This document shows, piece by piece, positions 33,830 through 42,703 of a stretch of 64,000 nt of DNA; positions within the stretch are counted from its first letter, which is position 1, and every line of letters begins with the position of its first letter. Both the position numbers and the translations under genes were made by a program. The DNA is from Myxococcales bacterium. GTDB lineage: Bacteria > Myxococcota_A > Polyangia > Palsa-1104 > JAEUJZ01. The DNA lies in the NCBI GenBank assembly GCA_016794505.1, contig JAEUJZ010000013.1, forward strand, positions 248,001 through 312,000. Reading direction: 5' to 3'. The notes below the pieces were generated by a model, which made no database searches, had not been told where the DNA came from, and saw only the letters and a program-made list of their open reading frames with translations.

Positions 33830-34558
33830 ATGGATCCACTCGACAGCAGCTTGCATGTGGCGCTGTTCGCGCATCACGTCGCGCGTCCTGACGATGAAAT
33901 CGATCTGGGACAAGCGGCCCTGCTGATCGCCGCCCCCGAGTACCCTGAGCTCGACATCGAAGCGGCCCGCGCCCAGCTCGATGATCTAGCCGCTCTTGCC
34001 AAGCCCGCTCTGTCTGGACTGCTTGACGGCACAGCCCGCGCCGCAGCCTTGGTGCAGTACCTGGTCGACGAGCAGGGATTTCGCGGCAACACCGACGAGT
34101 ACGATGACCCGCGCAACAGCTTTCTAAATGAAGTACTGACGCGACGCCTAGGGATTCCCATCTCTCTTTCGGTGGTGGCCTTAGAGGTCGCGCGCCGCCT
34201 GTCGGTTCCGCTGCGCGGTGTGTCATTTCCCGGCCACTTCTTGCTGCGTGCCGACGGCAAACAGTCGGTGCTGATCGATCCGTTTACCGGCCGCGCGATG
34301 ACCGTCGGAGGCCTGTCTGAGCTCTTGGCCCGCGTCTATGGCCAGCGGCGCCCGCCTCGCCCAGACGAAGTCCAGCCAGCCTCAAAGCACGCCATCTTGT
34401 CGCGGATGCTCGCCAACCTGCGCAACCTGTATCTGCAGCGGGGCGACATCGCGCGACAGCGCTTGGCTGAAGAGCGCATTCGCGCGATCGAGGCCGCCAT
34501 CCGTAGCCTGCCGAGTCACTCGGTGTATCCATCCCCTCGTTCCAGCCTCGTGCATTAG
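33830..34558 (+). CDS. SirB1-family transglutaminase-like protein
   Basis: A 242-residue protein. The core (residues about 80-190) has the SirB1/transglutaminase-like pattern: NSFLNEVLTRRLGIPISLSVV, SFPGHFLLRA and LIDPFTGRAM. In this family the usual catalytic cysteine position is commonly serine, as here (PISLS), so peptidase activity is doubtful. The C-terminal helix carries TPR-like NLRNLYLQRGD. SirB1-type proteins have unclear roles. It follows the LSm-like gene by 43 bases. Confidence 0.85.
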   Translation: MDPLDSSLHVALFAHHVARPDDEIDLGQAALLIAAPEYPELDIEAARAQLDDLAALAKPALSGLLDGTARAAALVQYLVDEQGFRGNTDEYDDPRNSFLNEVLTRRLGIPISLSVVALEVARRLSVPLRGVSFPGHFLLRADGKQSVLIDPFTGRAMTVGGLSELLARVYGQRRPPRPDEVQPASKHAILSRMLANLRNLYLQRGDIARQRLAEERIRAIEAAIRSLPSHSVYPSPRSSLVH

Positions 34559-34584
34559 ACGCGCCGCACGAGCCGCACGTGCTC

Positions 34585-35757
34585 ATGACCTCATCTTCCC
34601 TTCGCTTCGTTTTGGCGCTCTCTGCGCTGTCGTGCTTTGCCTGTCAGCCGCGTACCCCGACGGCACGCCCCCCCACCGAGCACGAGGCCACGCCAGAGCA
34701 GCCCGTGCAAGCGAGCGTGCCCGCCGAGCTTCGCATCGTCGCCGAGCCTGTGGAGCCTGCCGTCAACGGTGCCACACCCGCCGCGTCCCGTTTCCTGTTG
34801 CTGGGTCGCGACACGTCGGGCAGCGGCTATCGCGTGCTATCCGCCTCGCTGCCGCATGCCGCGACGAGCTTTGTCCCACGAGCAGCCCATATGGCGTGGC
34901 TCGCTGGGCAGCTCTTCTTGGCCAGGCCACCGCGTACGGCAGCCGCCACTGATGCCGCTCCTTCCGACGATGCGATGTCCTTTTCCCTGCACATATCGCC
35001 CCGTCCAAGCGAGCCAAAAGATGCGCCCTCAGGCGAGGCCGTCGCGCGCAGCGTTGCTGTTCCCCTGCCGCAGCCCTGCACGCAGGCTGCCCCGGCTCTG
35101 CTGCAGAGCGAAGGCGATCACCTGCACGCTCTTCTGCGCTGTCCCAAGGAAGGCTATGCCCTGCTGCTCACGCTGAATGCGCAGGCTCAGCTGCAGTCGA
35201 GTCGACGGGTCCCAGCGGCCGCCGATGCCAGCTTGTATCTGCACCAGCCCGACGGTGACTACCTGGCCGTGGCCCGCCAAGTGCTGCGCGTCCCCAAGGG
35301 TCCCCAAGACACGCTGCCGATCATTGGCACAGTCCCGCCGCCAGGTGGCGAAAGCGAGACGCGCGATCTCATCCGCAGCGGAGAGCTCTTGCTGATCGTC
35401 GATGCGGCCGCCGGGCGGGTCATCGTCATGGATGCGCAGCGCATGGGATGGCGCACGGAAAAGCGCTTCTACACCCAGGGCACCGTGACCCGCGCACGCT
35501 CGGTCCTGCTGCCACCTGACCGCCTGCTGCTCGTTACCGCAGAGGACACGCGACAAGGCAGCGAGCTGTTTGCTACGCGGATCGTGCTCTCGGATACCAG
35601 CGCTCAGCCACCGCAACGCTTGCTGCTAGGTCTGCTCTTGCGCGCCGATCACGAGCTCTTGCCCGTGGCTGACAGCGACGGAGGCGGCGCACTGCTTTTG
35701 TACAGCCGCAAAGAAGGCAGCAGCGCAGCGCTGGTGATGCGCCGCCTGATGCCCTAA
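34585..35757 (+). CDS. Hypothetical lipoprotein, propeller-like
   Basis: A 390-residue protein with a signal and lipobox ALSCFAC (Cys about residue 20), then a Pro/Thr-rich linker. The remaining 330 residues form repeated beta strands (GRDTSGSGYRVLSA, HALLRCPKEGYALLL, DYLAVARQVLRVP, RSVLLPPDRLLLVTAEDT) suggesting a seven-bladed propeller. No family is recognised. GTG 34579 two codons earlier is an alternative start. It sits between SirB1-type and sulfatase-fold genes. Confidence 0.65.
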   Translation: MTSSSLRFVLALSALSCFACQPRTPTARPPTEHEATPEQPVQASVPAELRIVAEPVEPAVNGATPAASRFLLLGRDTSGSGYRVLSASLPHAATSFVPRAAHMAWLAGQLFLARPPRTAAATDAAPSDDAMSFSLHISPRPSEPKDAPSGEAVARSVAVPLPQPCTQAAPALLQSEGDHLHALLRCPKEGYALLLTLNAQAQLQSSRRVPAAADASLYLHQPDGDYLAVARQVLRVPKGPQDTLPIIGTVPPPGGESETRDLIRSGELLLIVDAAAGRVIVMDAQRMGWRTEKRFYTQGTVTRARSVLLPPDRLLLVTAEDTRQGSELFATRIVLSDTSAQPPQRLLLGLLLRADHELLPVADSDGGGALLLYSRKEGSSAALVMRRLMP

Positions 35758-35868
35758 GCGCAGCGAGCCTTTTTACGCCGCGCCTCCGCGATGTCTTCTG
35801 GGTCTGCTCGGTCCTCTCGGACTCCTTGCCCGCCGCTATGTACGCTGCCAACTAACAGCCCGCGCAGC

Positions 35869-37806
35869 ATGCACGTGCTTCGACCGCGACGTGTTGCCAG
35901 CGACTCGTTGCGCTGCTGCGTTTGGCTGGCCGCGTGGCTGGGTCTGGTCGCTTGTCAGGGTCGGCTTCAGACCCGTGCAACCACGCCCGAGCTGCCGCCC
36001 AACGTGCTGCCGCAGCAGACGCTGGTGCTTTTGACCATCGACAGCGTCCGCGTCGAACATATGGGCGCATACGGTTACAAGCGGCCAACCACGCCGCACT
36101 TTGATCGCTTGGCCCAAGCAGGCGTGTTGTTTCGCCGAGCCTATGCCCAAGCGCCGCACACCTCGTTTTCGATCAGCTCTCTGCTCACCGGCCGATACTT
36201 CGCGCCGCTGCACCGACTGCTGAGTGACGTGCGGCTGCCGACGCTGGCACACGAGCTAGCTGAGCGAGGCTGGGCCACTGCCGCGATCTATCCACCGGCC
36301 GTCTTTGTCACCGATCCGCACGTGCTTTCGGCGTACAAGGCGGATCACTTTGGCTTTCGCCATGTCCGCTGCGACTACATCAGCGCGGACCAGAGCGTTG
36401 ACGAAGCGATCCGGTTCTTCGAACAGCTGCGACCGCAGCGCGCCTTCCTGTGGATCCATCTGTTCGAACCGCACGAGCCATACCAAGCAGGCGGTGCGCC
36501 CAACTTCGGCGACCGCGCCGAGGATCGCTACGATCAAGAGCTGGTCGTGGTCGACGCTGCGCTCGGTCGTTTGGCGAGCTATCTACGCGCGCAGCGCCCA
36601 AAGACCACGTGGGTGATCAGCGCCGATCATGGCGAAGCGTTTTACGAACACGGCGAAAGCCTGCACGGAACCAACCTGCACGAAGAGCAGATCCGCGTTC
36701 CGCTGCTTGTGGCCGGCCCTGACCTTTCTCCGCGCGTCATCGACGAACCCGTTCAGTTGGTCGATGTGATGCCGACCCTGCTTGCTGCAAGCGGCTCGCC
36801 TTCTCACTTCGAGCTAGACGGCCGCGATCTATCGCCGCTTCTGCGCGGACAGTCGCTGCCGATGCGGCCGGCCTTTGCGTCGCTGGGCGAGCAGCACATG
36901 ATCGCCGCAAGCCCGTGGAAGCTGATCTGGGATCGCGCCACCGATCGCGCCGCCCTGTACAACCTGGCCAGCGATCCCAACGAACGAATCAATCGATCGA
37001 TGCAGCAAGTCGACGAGACCGCCGCTCTGCGCAGTCAGCTTCTGGCGTGGCTCGACGACCGCAAAGACAGCGCGCTGCGCGTGCTCGCCATGCGTGGCGA
37101 CGCGTTGCCGCCGCTTGCTCTTCTGCGCGCACGCTTGGGTGACCCGGCCGCTGCCGGCCCACTCATCGATCTGATCGCCGACCCAGATCAGAGCGCGCTG
37201 CACGATGAAGCCAGTCGGCTCGTGCTGCGCTTGCCGCTTTCAGGTGCGCTGCGGCCGCGGCTTTCGATGTGGTTGCAGCACCGCGATCCACAAGTGGTAG
37301 CGCGCGGTCACATCGCCGCGCTGCGATTGGCTCGGCGTGCGTCGCTTTCACAGGTCGAGCGGATCGCCAAAAATCAGACCGCCGATCTGGATCTGCGCCT
37401 TGCGGCAGCACAGGCTTTGGCCTCCCTGCGTCCCGCGCTCGCTGTCTCAACGCTGGTCGCGCTCATGGATCGCTACGAGGAACGCGCGGACTACCGCAAG
37501 GTGCGCGATGCTGTTCTTACCTTGGGTGTGCTTCGCGATCGTCGGGCCCTGCCGGCGCTGCGTCGTCGCTTGAAGAACCCCATGGTGCAGCTTGATGTGA
37601 TGGCCGCGTTGGGACAGATTGCGGCACACGCTGCGGCACCGTCGCTGATTGAGCACCTGCAAAAGGATGCTCGCGTGCCAGCCCGGATTGCGGCCGCGCA
37701 AGCGCTGGCGCGTATTCCCTCGCGGCTTAGCCGCAGTGCCTTGCGACGCGCTGCCCTGCGCGATCCCGAGGTCAGCGTACGCTCCGTCGCAGCGCAGCTT
37801 CGCTAG
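35869..37806 (+). CDS. Sulfatase-fold lipoprotein with HEAT-like repeats, lacking the C/S-x-P-x-R motif
   Basis: A 645-residue protein with lipobox GLVAC (Cys29). The alkaline phosphatase/sulfatase fold is clear: LLTIDSVRVEHMGAYGY, TTPHFDRLAQAGV, LFEPHEPYQAG and the metal-binding SADHGEAFYEHGE. The nucleophile segment reads APHTSFSISSLLTGRY, so the formylglycine motif C/S-x-P-x-R is absent and Thr98 occupies the nucleophile position. This resembles phosphotransferases or phosphodiesterases more than true sulfatases. About residues 400-645 are HEAT/PBS-like helical repeats. I chose the ATG at 35869 because it begins the signal peptide. Confidence 0.82.
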   Translation: MHVLRPRRVASDSLRCCVWLAAWLGLVACQGRLQTRATTPELPPNVLPQQTLVLLTIDSVRVEHMGAYGYKRPTTPHFDRLAQAGVLFRRAYAQAPHTSFSISSLLTGRYFAPLHRLLSDVRLPTLAHELAERGWATAAIYPPAVFVTDPHVLSAYKADHFGFRHVRCDYISADQSVDEAIRFFEQLRPQRAFLWIHLFEPHEPYQAGGAPNFGDRAEDRYDQELVVVDAALGRLASYLRAQRPKTTWVISADHGEAFYEHGESLHGTNLHEEQIRVPLLVAGPDLSPRVIDEPVQLVDVMPTLLAASGSPSHFELDGRDLSPLLRGQSLPMRPAFASLGEQHMIAASPWKLIWDRATDRAALYNLASDPNERINRSMQQVDETAALRSQLLAWLDDRKDSALRVLAMRGDALPPLALLRARLGDPAAAGPLIDLIADPDQSALHDEASRLVLRLPLSGALRPRLSMWLQHRDPQVVARGHIAALRLARRASLSQVERIAKNQTADLDLRLAAAQALASLRPALAVSTLVALMDRYEERADYRKVRDAVLTLGVLRDRRALPALRRRLKNPMVQLDVMAALGQIAAHAAAPSLIEHLQKDARVPARIAAAQALARIPSRLSRSALRRAALRDPEVSVRSVAAQLR

Positions 37807-37904
37807 CGCTTCCAGGCCCCGCTCAAGCGAGGCCCACCGCACCACGAAAATGTCCTCGTCGCATGAGCCCGAGGGATGCGACCAGCCCCCTGCCATAACG
37901 TGCA

Positions 37905-37934
37905 TTGACCCGCAAGTCGCGACAGCCCTAGGAT
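37905..37934 (+). promoter_or_regulatory. Putative sigma-70 promoter of the TonB receptor operon
   Basis: TTGACC (-35, 5 of 6 matches) and TAGGAT (-10, 4 of 6) are 18 bases apart. The -10 ends 18 bases before the start codon at 37953, and AGGGG lies between them. Such matches occur by chance in GC-rich DNA, so this is tentative. Confidence 0.4.
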
Positions 37935-37952
37935 AAGAAAAGGGGTGAAGCG

Positions 37953-40196
37953 ATGGGCGGACGCTGGGGCCTCACCATAGCGACAGCCGTAGCCGTTTCC
38001 TGGATGCCCGGCGCAAGCCGCGCCCAAGGTGCTGCGCCAGACGCTGAGCGCAGCACAGCACACGCCGCAAGCGGCGCCCAAGCGAGCGCTGCCGAGGTCA
38101 GCCCACCCAGCGCGACCGAGCTCGATCTCTTCAAGCTTGAAGCCTCGCTCAACGAAGTCGTCGTGACCGCGAGCGGCGGTCGTTCCGAAGAAAAATCCCT
38201 CGCCGCTGCCGATGTCGTGACCGTGACCAAGGACGAGATTCGCGTCCACGGCTGGCGTTCCCTTGCGGAAGTTCTCGCCAACGTTCCAGGGCTGTATGTG
38301 ATCGATGATCTGGTGCTGCCTGCGCTCAGCGTTCGCGGCACCAGCGGCGGACTGAACGCCGGCACGCGCATCGTCAAGCTGATGATCGACGGCACGGTCG
38401 TCAACTTTCGCCCCGACCTCACGGCGTTCTTGGGACCCGAATTCATCCCCATCGAAGTCGTCGAGCGCGTCGAGATCGCCAAAGGCCCGCTCTCAGCTCT
38501 GTACGGCGCCAATGCGTTTCTCGCGACCGTCAACGTCATCACGCGCAAAGGTCCCGATGGCTGGAACGGCGGCGTGGGGCAGCGCGTGAGCCTGCTGCGC
38601 GGTCGCGGTAGCCTCGGCGGATCGGCCTTGGTCAGCTATCGCGGCGAGCGCATCTATGCGCTGGCGGCCATCAGCGGCGATCGCAGCGATCGATCGGGTC
38701 TGACTCTGGAAGCCACGCACCCGACCAGCGACCCGCAGGGCCCGCTGTTTTCGCGCGAGAGCCAGAACGACATCGCAAGCCCGATCAGCGCCTACCTGCA
38801 CGTGGGCACCGAGTCCGAGCGCATCGGCAGCCTCAGCTTTCAAAGCGGCCTGCAGCGCCTGAATTCGACCGGCGAGTTTCGCCTGAACGCCTTGCTCGGC
38901 CACGCCAGCAACGTGGCCTACGTCAACCTGTGGAGCGCGCTGCGCTACGACAAGCAGTGGTCCACGTTCGCGCTGTCAGCAAGCGCTGGCTATTCCTACG
39001 GCACGGCCGATGGCGAACACCGCTTGGGTCTGACGGGAAACAGTCGCTATTCCTTCCGCCCCAACGTCGACTATCACGCGCTCAACAGCGCTGTGTCTGG
39101 CACGTACAGCCCGTTTGGCGACCTGCTCTCGCTGCGACTGGGACTCGACATCGAGTACATGCGCGCCACCGAGCTTCACTACACACAGACCTTTCTGGTC
39201 GATGAGAACCTGCGTCGCATCGGCGACCAAGTCGACCTGCTCGCCAGCGGCACCGACCCGCGCAGCCACAGCTATGACCTGGGGGCCTTTTTGCACCTGA
39301 CCAGCGCGCCCGTGCGTCGCCTGCCGGGTCTGCGCCTGACCGGCGATCTGCGCGTCGACAAGATCGCCATCGGCAAGGCCGACTACGATCCGCAGCTTAG
39401 CTACCGCGCCGCGGTCGTCTATCGCTTCACGCCTCGCTTGTCCGCCAAGGTCTTTGCCGGTCGCGCTTTCCAGACGCCGTCTTTGAACCTGCTGCAAGGC
39501 AAGCCTGGCTTCGGCAATCGCTACAACGTGGTCGGCAACCTCGATGCCTCGGGCGTGCCGCGCCTGGTGCCGCAGGTGCTCGATAGCGTCGAAGCCGCCG
39601 TGAGCGCGGGTCTGTTTGGGCACCTGCTGCTCGACGGCGGCGTCTTTTTCCAAAGCCTGGACAACAAGATCGAGTTCCAGCAGACCGGAGCCGACTTCGT
39701 CGCGTCGAATCAAGGCCGCGCCAGCAGCGTCGGCTTTGAGCTAGCCGCCCGCTTCACCTACGGTCGTTATTCCGTCGGTGGCTGGGGCAGTTATATTCAT
39801 ATGCTCGGCGGAGCTGGATTATCGGCAGCCAATGCAACCGTGCAAAACCCCGCGCCACTTTTCCCAGCGGGTATGGCGGTTTTCACAGCAGATGTTGATA
39901 TTCCAGAAATTTACCTGCACATCAACGCACAAGGACGCGTTGTCGGCCCTCGTGGGTCTTCGCAAAGCAATACAGCATTAAACAATAATATTCCATATTT
40001 GTTGCCAACGTACGGCACCGCTGACATCACAGTCTCTACCACTAAGATCCAACCAACTGGCAGCAACAGTGACTTATTGTTTCTAATTTCCATTCGCAAT
40101 CTTGCCGATCAACGTTTTTCCGATCCTGGATTTGGGGGATACGATATGCCAACCATCGGTCGGACTGTCTATTTTGAAGCGAGGCAGATATTCTAA
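37953..40196 (+). CDS. TonB-dependent outer-membrane receptor
   Basis: A 747-residue receptor: signal peptide (residues 1-24, ending SRA), then a polar stretch, a TonB box-like NEVVVTAS (about 67-74), the plug domain (AADVVTVTKDEIRVHGWRSLAEVLANVPG; IDGTVVNFRP; VERVEIAKGPLSALYGANA) and a beta-barrel ending in phenylalanine (ARQIF), the usual terminal residue. It would import or sense a ligand across the outer membrane. The last 430 bases (from about 39770) are strikingly AT-richer than the rest. It is the first gene of a same-strand run with two binding proteins and a SpoIIE-type phosphatase. Confidence 0.93.
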   Translation: MGGRWGLTIATAVAVSWMPGASRAQGAAPDAERSTAHAASGAQASAAEVSPPSATELDLFKLEASLNEVVVTASGGRSEEKSLAAADVVTVTKDEIRVHGWRSLAEVLANVPGLYVIDDLVLPALSVRGTSGGLNAGTRIVKLMIDGTVVNFRPDLTAFLGPEFIPIEVVERVEIAKGPLSALYGANAFLATVNVITRKGPDGWNGGVGQRVSLLRGRGSLGGSALVSYRGERIYALAAISGDRSDRSGLTLEATHPTSDPQGPLFSRESQNDIASPISAYLHVGTESERIGSLSFQSGLQRLNSTGEFRLNALLGHASNVAYVNLWSALRYDKQWSTFALSASAGYSYGTADGEHRLGLTGNSRYSFRPNVDYHALNSAVSGTYSPFGDLLSLRLGLDIEYMRATELHYTQTFLVDENLRRIGDQVDLLASGTDPRSHSYDLGAFLHLTSAPVRRLPGLRLTGDLRVDKIAIGKADYDPQLSYRAAVVYRFTPRLSAKVFAGRAFQTPSLNLLQGKPGFGNRYNVVGNLDASGVPRLVPQVLDSVEAAVSAGLFGHLLLDGGVFFQSLDNKIEFQQTGADFVASNQGRASSVGFELAARFTYGRYSVGGWGSYIHMLGGAGLSAANATVQNPAPLFPAGMAVFTADVDIPEIYLHINAQGRVVGPRGSSQSNTALNNNIPYLLPTYGTADITVSTTKIQPTGSNSDLLFLISIRNLADQRFSDPGFGGYDMPTIGRTVYFEARQIF

Positions 40197-40264
40197 CGTC
40201 AACCGCATATCGGCCAGGCCACAAGCGCCCTCACGCCGGCTTGCTGCGCCGAAAGGAGGCTCTC

Positions 40265-41680
40265 ATGACGCGCACCCCGCGGCTCTCTGCACTGGCCCTC
40301 CTGAGCTTGGCCGGCTCGCTCTTTTTCGGCTGCGCCAGCGACGAATGGAGCGGGCCCACGCTGGTCCTCGGCTCGGTCCTCGACAGCAGTGGCAACCTCG
40401 CCACGCCGAGCTGGACCGTCGTCGCTCAGCTTGCGGTCCGCCACGCCAATGTGGCGCTCAAGAACGCCGGGCGCCCCTTCCGCTTCAAGCTGCTGTCCGC
40501 CGACTCGACCAATACGCCGACGACCATCGTCAGCCGGGCGCTGGACTTTGTGCGAAACGAGGGCGCGAAAGCCATCATCACCGATTCCAGCCAAGACGAT
40601 ATTGCCTTAAATCAGACACATTATGATAACGACTCCAGCAATGATCCCAATGTTCCAATCATATGTATGGCATGCACATCTCCTGCAATTAACAACCCAA
40701 ATGCGGCAAATCCACGAGATGCCGCAAATCAAGCCGCTCTTCGCAATAGCCTAGGCTGGAACTTTCGCACTGTGATGGATACCTTCCCCCAGTCACGGGT
40801 CCTAATTAACCTATGGCTAGCGAAGGGTCAAAATGGCGATATAAACAAAGACGGACAAGCAAAAAATACCATCTATGCCAGCGATGAAGCATTTGGTCGA
40901 GGTTTTGCAGGAGTATTGCAAAGTTCAACTCTGGCACTGCATCCGACCCCGCCAGCGATTGTGAATACCTATTACCATCCACCGGCATTAGACCCCAATA
41001 CATACGACTGGGGCAGTGATATTGCCAAGCTTATTAGCCCATACAGTCAATCCAGCAACGCCCATGACTTTCGGCCGGACGTCATCATTGAAGCGACCTT
41101 TCCGCAGTACGCAGGCGCCTTGGTCAAAAGCTTCGTCACCAGCGGGGCCAGCGACACGCTGCTCTTGCACACCCACGCGGCCCGCCTGCCCGCGGCGTTA
41201 AACTCGTCGGGCTGGGCTCTCAACGGTCAGGAAGGCACGTCACACGTGCTGTTCGATGACAACCCCTCGGGCCTGGTCTTTCGGGACGAGCTAGAACGCC
41301 AGACCGGTGTGCAGCCGATCTTTCTCGACGCGCATACCTATGACGCGACCCTCGTGCTGGTGCTCGCCAGCCTGGTTGCCGGTCGCAGTCTGCCCGACCC
41401 GACGCAGGTCAGCGGAGCGCAGATTCGCGATGCGCTGCGCACGATCAACGATCCCCGCGGCACCGTGATTCGCACCGGGCCGGCCGAGCTTGAAAAAGCG
41501 CTGGGCCTGATCGCCTCGGGGCAGCCGATCAACTACGAAGGCGCGTCGGGCCCTGTGGACTTTGACGCCAACAACAACGTCAAGAACGTGATCGTCCACT
41601 GGCGCGTCGAAAACGAGCGCTTCGTCGATCTAGAGCGCTACGACTGCATTTCCAGCAGCCTGTGCCCTCGCTTTCCTTAG
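40265..41680 (+). CDS. Periplasmic ligand-binding lipoprotein (type 1 fold)
   Basis: A 471-residue lipoprotein; GAAAGGAGG lies 6 nt before the ATG at 40265, and the lipobox is LFFGC (Cys about residue 23). The fold is that of type 1 periplasmic binding proteins, for example branched-chain amino-acid binding proteins: TLVLGSVLDSSGN, ARHANVALKNAG, DFVRNEGAKAIITDSS, RPDVIIEATFPQYAGALVKSF and FLDAHTYDATLVLVLA. About 40600-41060 is AT-rich relative to both ends. The two neighbours (TonB receptor and ABC_sub_bind protein) imply a ligand relay or sensor system. The ligand is unknown. Confidence 0.85.
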   Translation: MTRTPRLSALALLSLAGSLFFGCASDEWSGPTLVLGSVLDSSGNLATPSWTVVAQLAVRHANVALKNAGRPFRFKLLSADSTNTPTTIVSRALDFVRNEGAKAIITDSSQDDIALNQTHYDNDSSNDPNVPIICMACTSPAINNPNAANPRDAANQAALRNSLGWNFRTVMDTFPQSRVLINLWLAKGQNGDINKDGQAKNTIYASDEAFGRGFAGVLQSSTLALHPTPPAIVNTYYHPPALDPNTYDWGSDIAKLISPYSQSSNAHDFRPDVIIEATFPQYAGALVKSFVTSGASDTLLLHTHAARLPAALNSSGWALNGQEGTSHVLFDDNPSGLVFRDELERQTGVQPIFLDAHTYDATLVLVLASLVAGRSLPDPTQVSGAQIRDALRTINDPRGTVIRTGPAELEKALGLIASGQPINYEGASGPVDFDANNNVKNVIVHWRVENERFVDLERYDCISSSLCPRFP

Positions 41681-41692
41681 CCGGGCCTGTCG

Positions 41693-42703
41693 ATGATGGA
41701 GCACGCGAGAAAACAGCCGAGGCGCCACCGCGAAGGCGCAGCCCAGCGAGCCAAGCGGCAGCCTGGCGACCACCGCTTGCCGATGCCACGCGCTGCGGCC
41801 CTGCGGCTGACGCGGATCGTGCGCTGGGTCGTGCTGCTGAGCGTGTCTTTTTTGCTGTGGCCTTCGCCTGCGCAAGCGGCCGAGGTGGCCGTGCTGCTCG
41901 ACGGAAATGTGCCGCAGTATCGCGAAGCGCAAGCGGCGGCCAAGGCCGTCCTTCCCGATGCCCCCGCGCTGGACGTGAATGCCCCGGATCTGAAGGCACA
42001 GCTTGAGCGCATCGCAGCCAACGCAGGCGTCATCTTGGCCATCGGTCACAAAGCGATGACGCTGGCCCAAGGCAGCGGTGCCACCGTCGTGTTCTGCATG
42101 GTGCTAGGCCCATCGGCAAGCACCGCCAAGAACGTCACCGGGCTGCGCCTTGAAGTCGAGCCGAGCCTGCAGCTTTCGCTGATCAAGCGCGTGCATCCCA
42201 CCGCACGCCGGCTGGGGATGATCTTCGACTCGCGCACCTTTGGCAGCTATGCGCAGGCTGCGACCCAGGCCGCCAGCGCCCAGGGGATCACACTCGTCAC
42301 GCGGCCGGTCAGCGATGGCAAAGAAGTCCGCGCAGCGCTCGCCGACATCGCCGGCAGCATCGATGGGCTTTGGCTGGTTCCCGATCCCGCGCTGGTCAAT
42401 ATCGAGATCTTCAACTTCCTTTTGGTTTCGACGCTGGAACGCAAGATCGCGCTGTTTGGCTTCTTCGCCGACTTCACGCGGCGCGGCGCGCTCGCCTCGA
42501 TCGCACCCGACTATTCCGAGATCGGCAAGCAGGCCGCCAAGCTCGCTGCCGAGCTCTCTGAAAAGCCGCCGGCCGCTCGCCTGCCACTGCCTGCGGCCAT
42601 CGCCAGTCCCGGTGGGCTCACCATCAACGCCAAGACCGCGCGCCAGCTAGGCATCGAGCTTTCCGACGAGGTGCAGGCCAGCGCAAAGCAGGTGGTCCGC
42701 TAA
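41693..42703 (+). CDS. ABC_sub_bind-type periplasmic binding protein
   Basis: A 336-residue protein of the PF04392 ABC transporter substrate-binding family (AEVAVLLDGNVPQYREA; ILAIGHKAMTLAQGSGATVVFCMVLGP; GMIFDSRTFGSYAQ; DGLWLVPDPALVN; PDYSEIGKQAAKLA). A signal peptide ends at about SPAQA. The start is uncertain: 41693 or the ATG at 41783, which would begin the hydrophobic signal. Its stop overlaps the next start by one base (TAATG), so it is coupled to the phosphatase. No transporter permease is nearby, consistent with a sensing role. Confidence 0.85.
   Translation: MMEHARKQPRRHREGAAQRAKRQPGDHRLPMPRAAALRLTRIVRWVVLLSVSFLLWPSPAQAAEVAVLLDGNVPQYREAQAAAKAVLPDAPALDVNAPDLKAQLERIAANAGVILAIGHKAMTLAQGSGATVVFCMVLGPSASTAKNVTGLRLEVEPSLQLSLIKRVHPTARRLGMIFDSRTFGSYAQAATQAASAQGITLVTRPVSDGKEVRAALADIAGSIDGLWLVPDPALVNIEIFNFLLVSTLERKIALFGFFADFTRRGALASIAPDYSEIGKQAAKLAAELSEKPPAARLPLPAAIASPGGLTINAKTARQLGIELSDEVQASAKQVVR

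Noticed and set aside
37905..37934. Stronger regulatory claim (iron or nutrient box) for the TonB receptor
   Set aside because: I see no Fur-type or other recognisable operator; only a weak sigma-70 match is retained.
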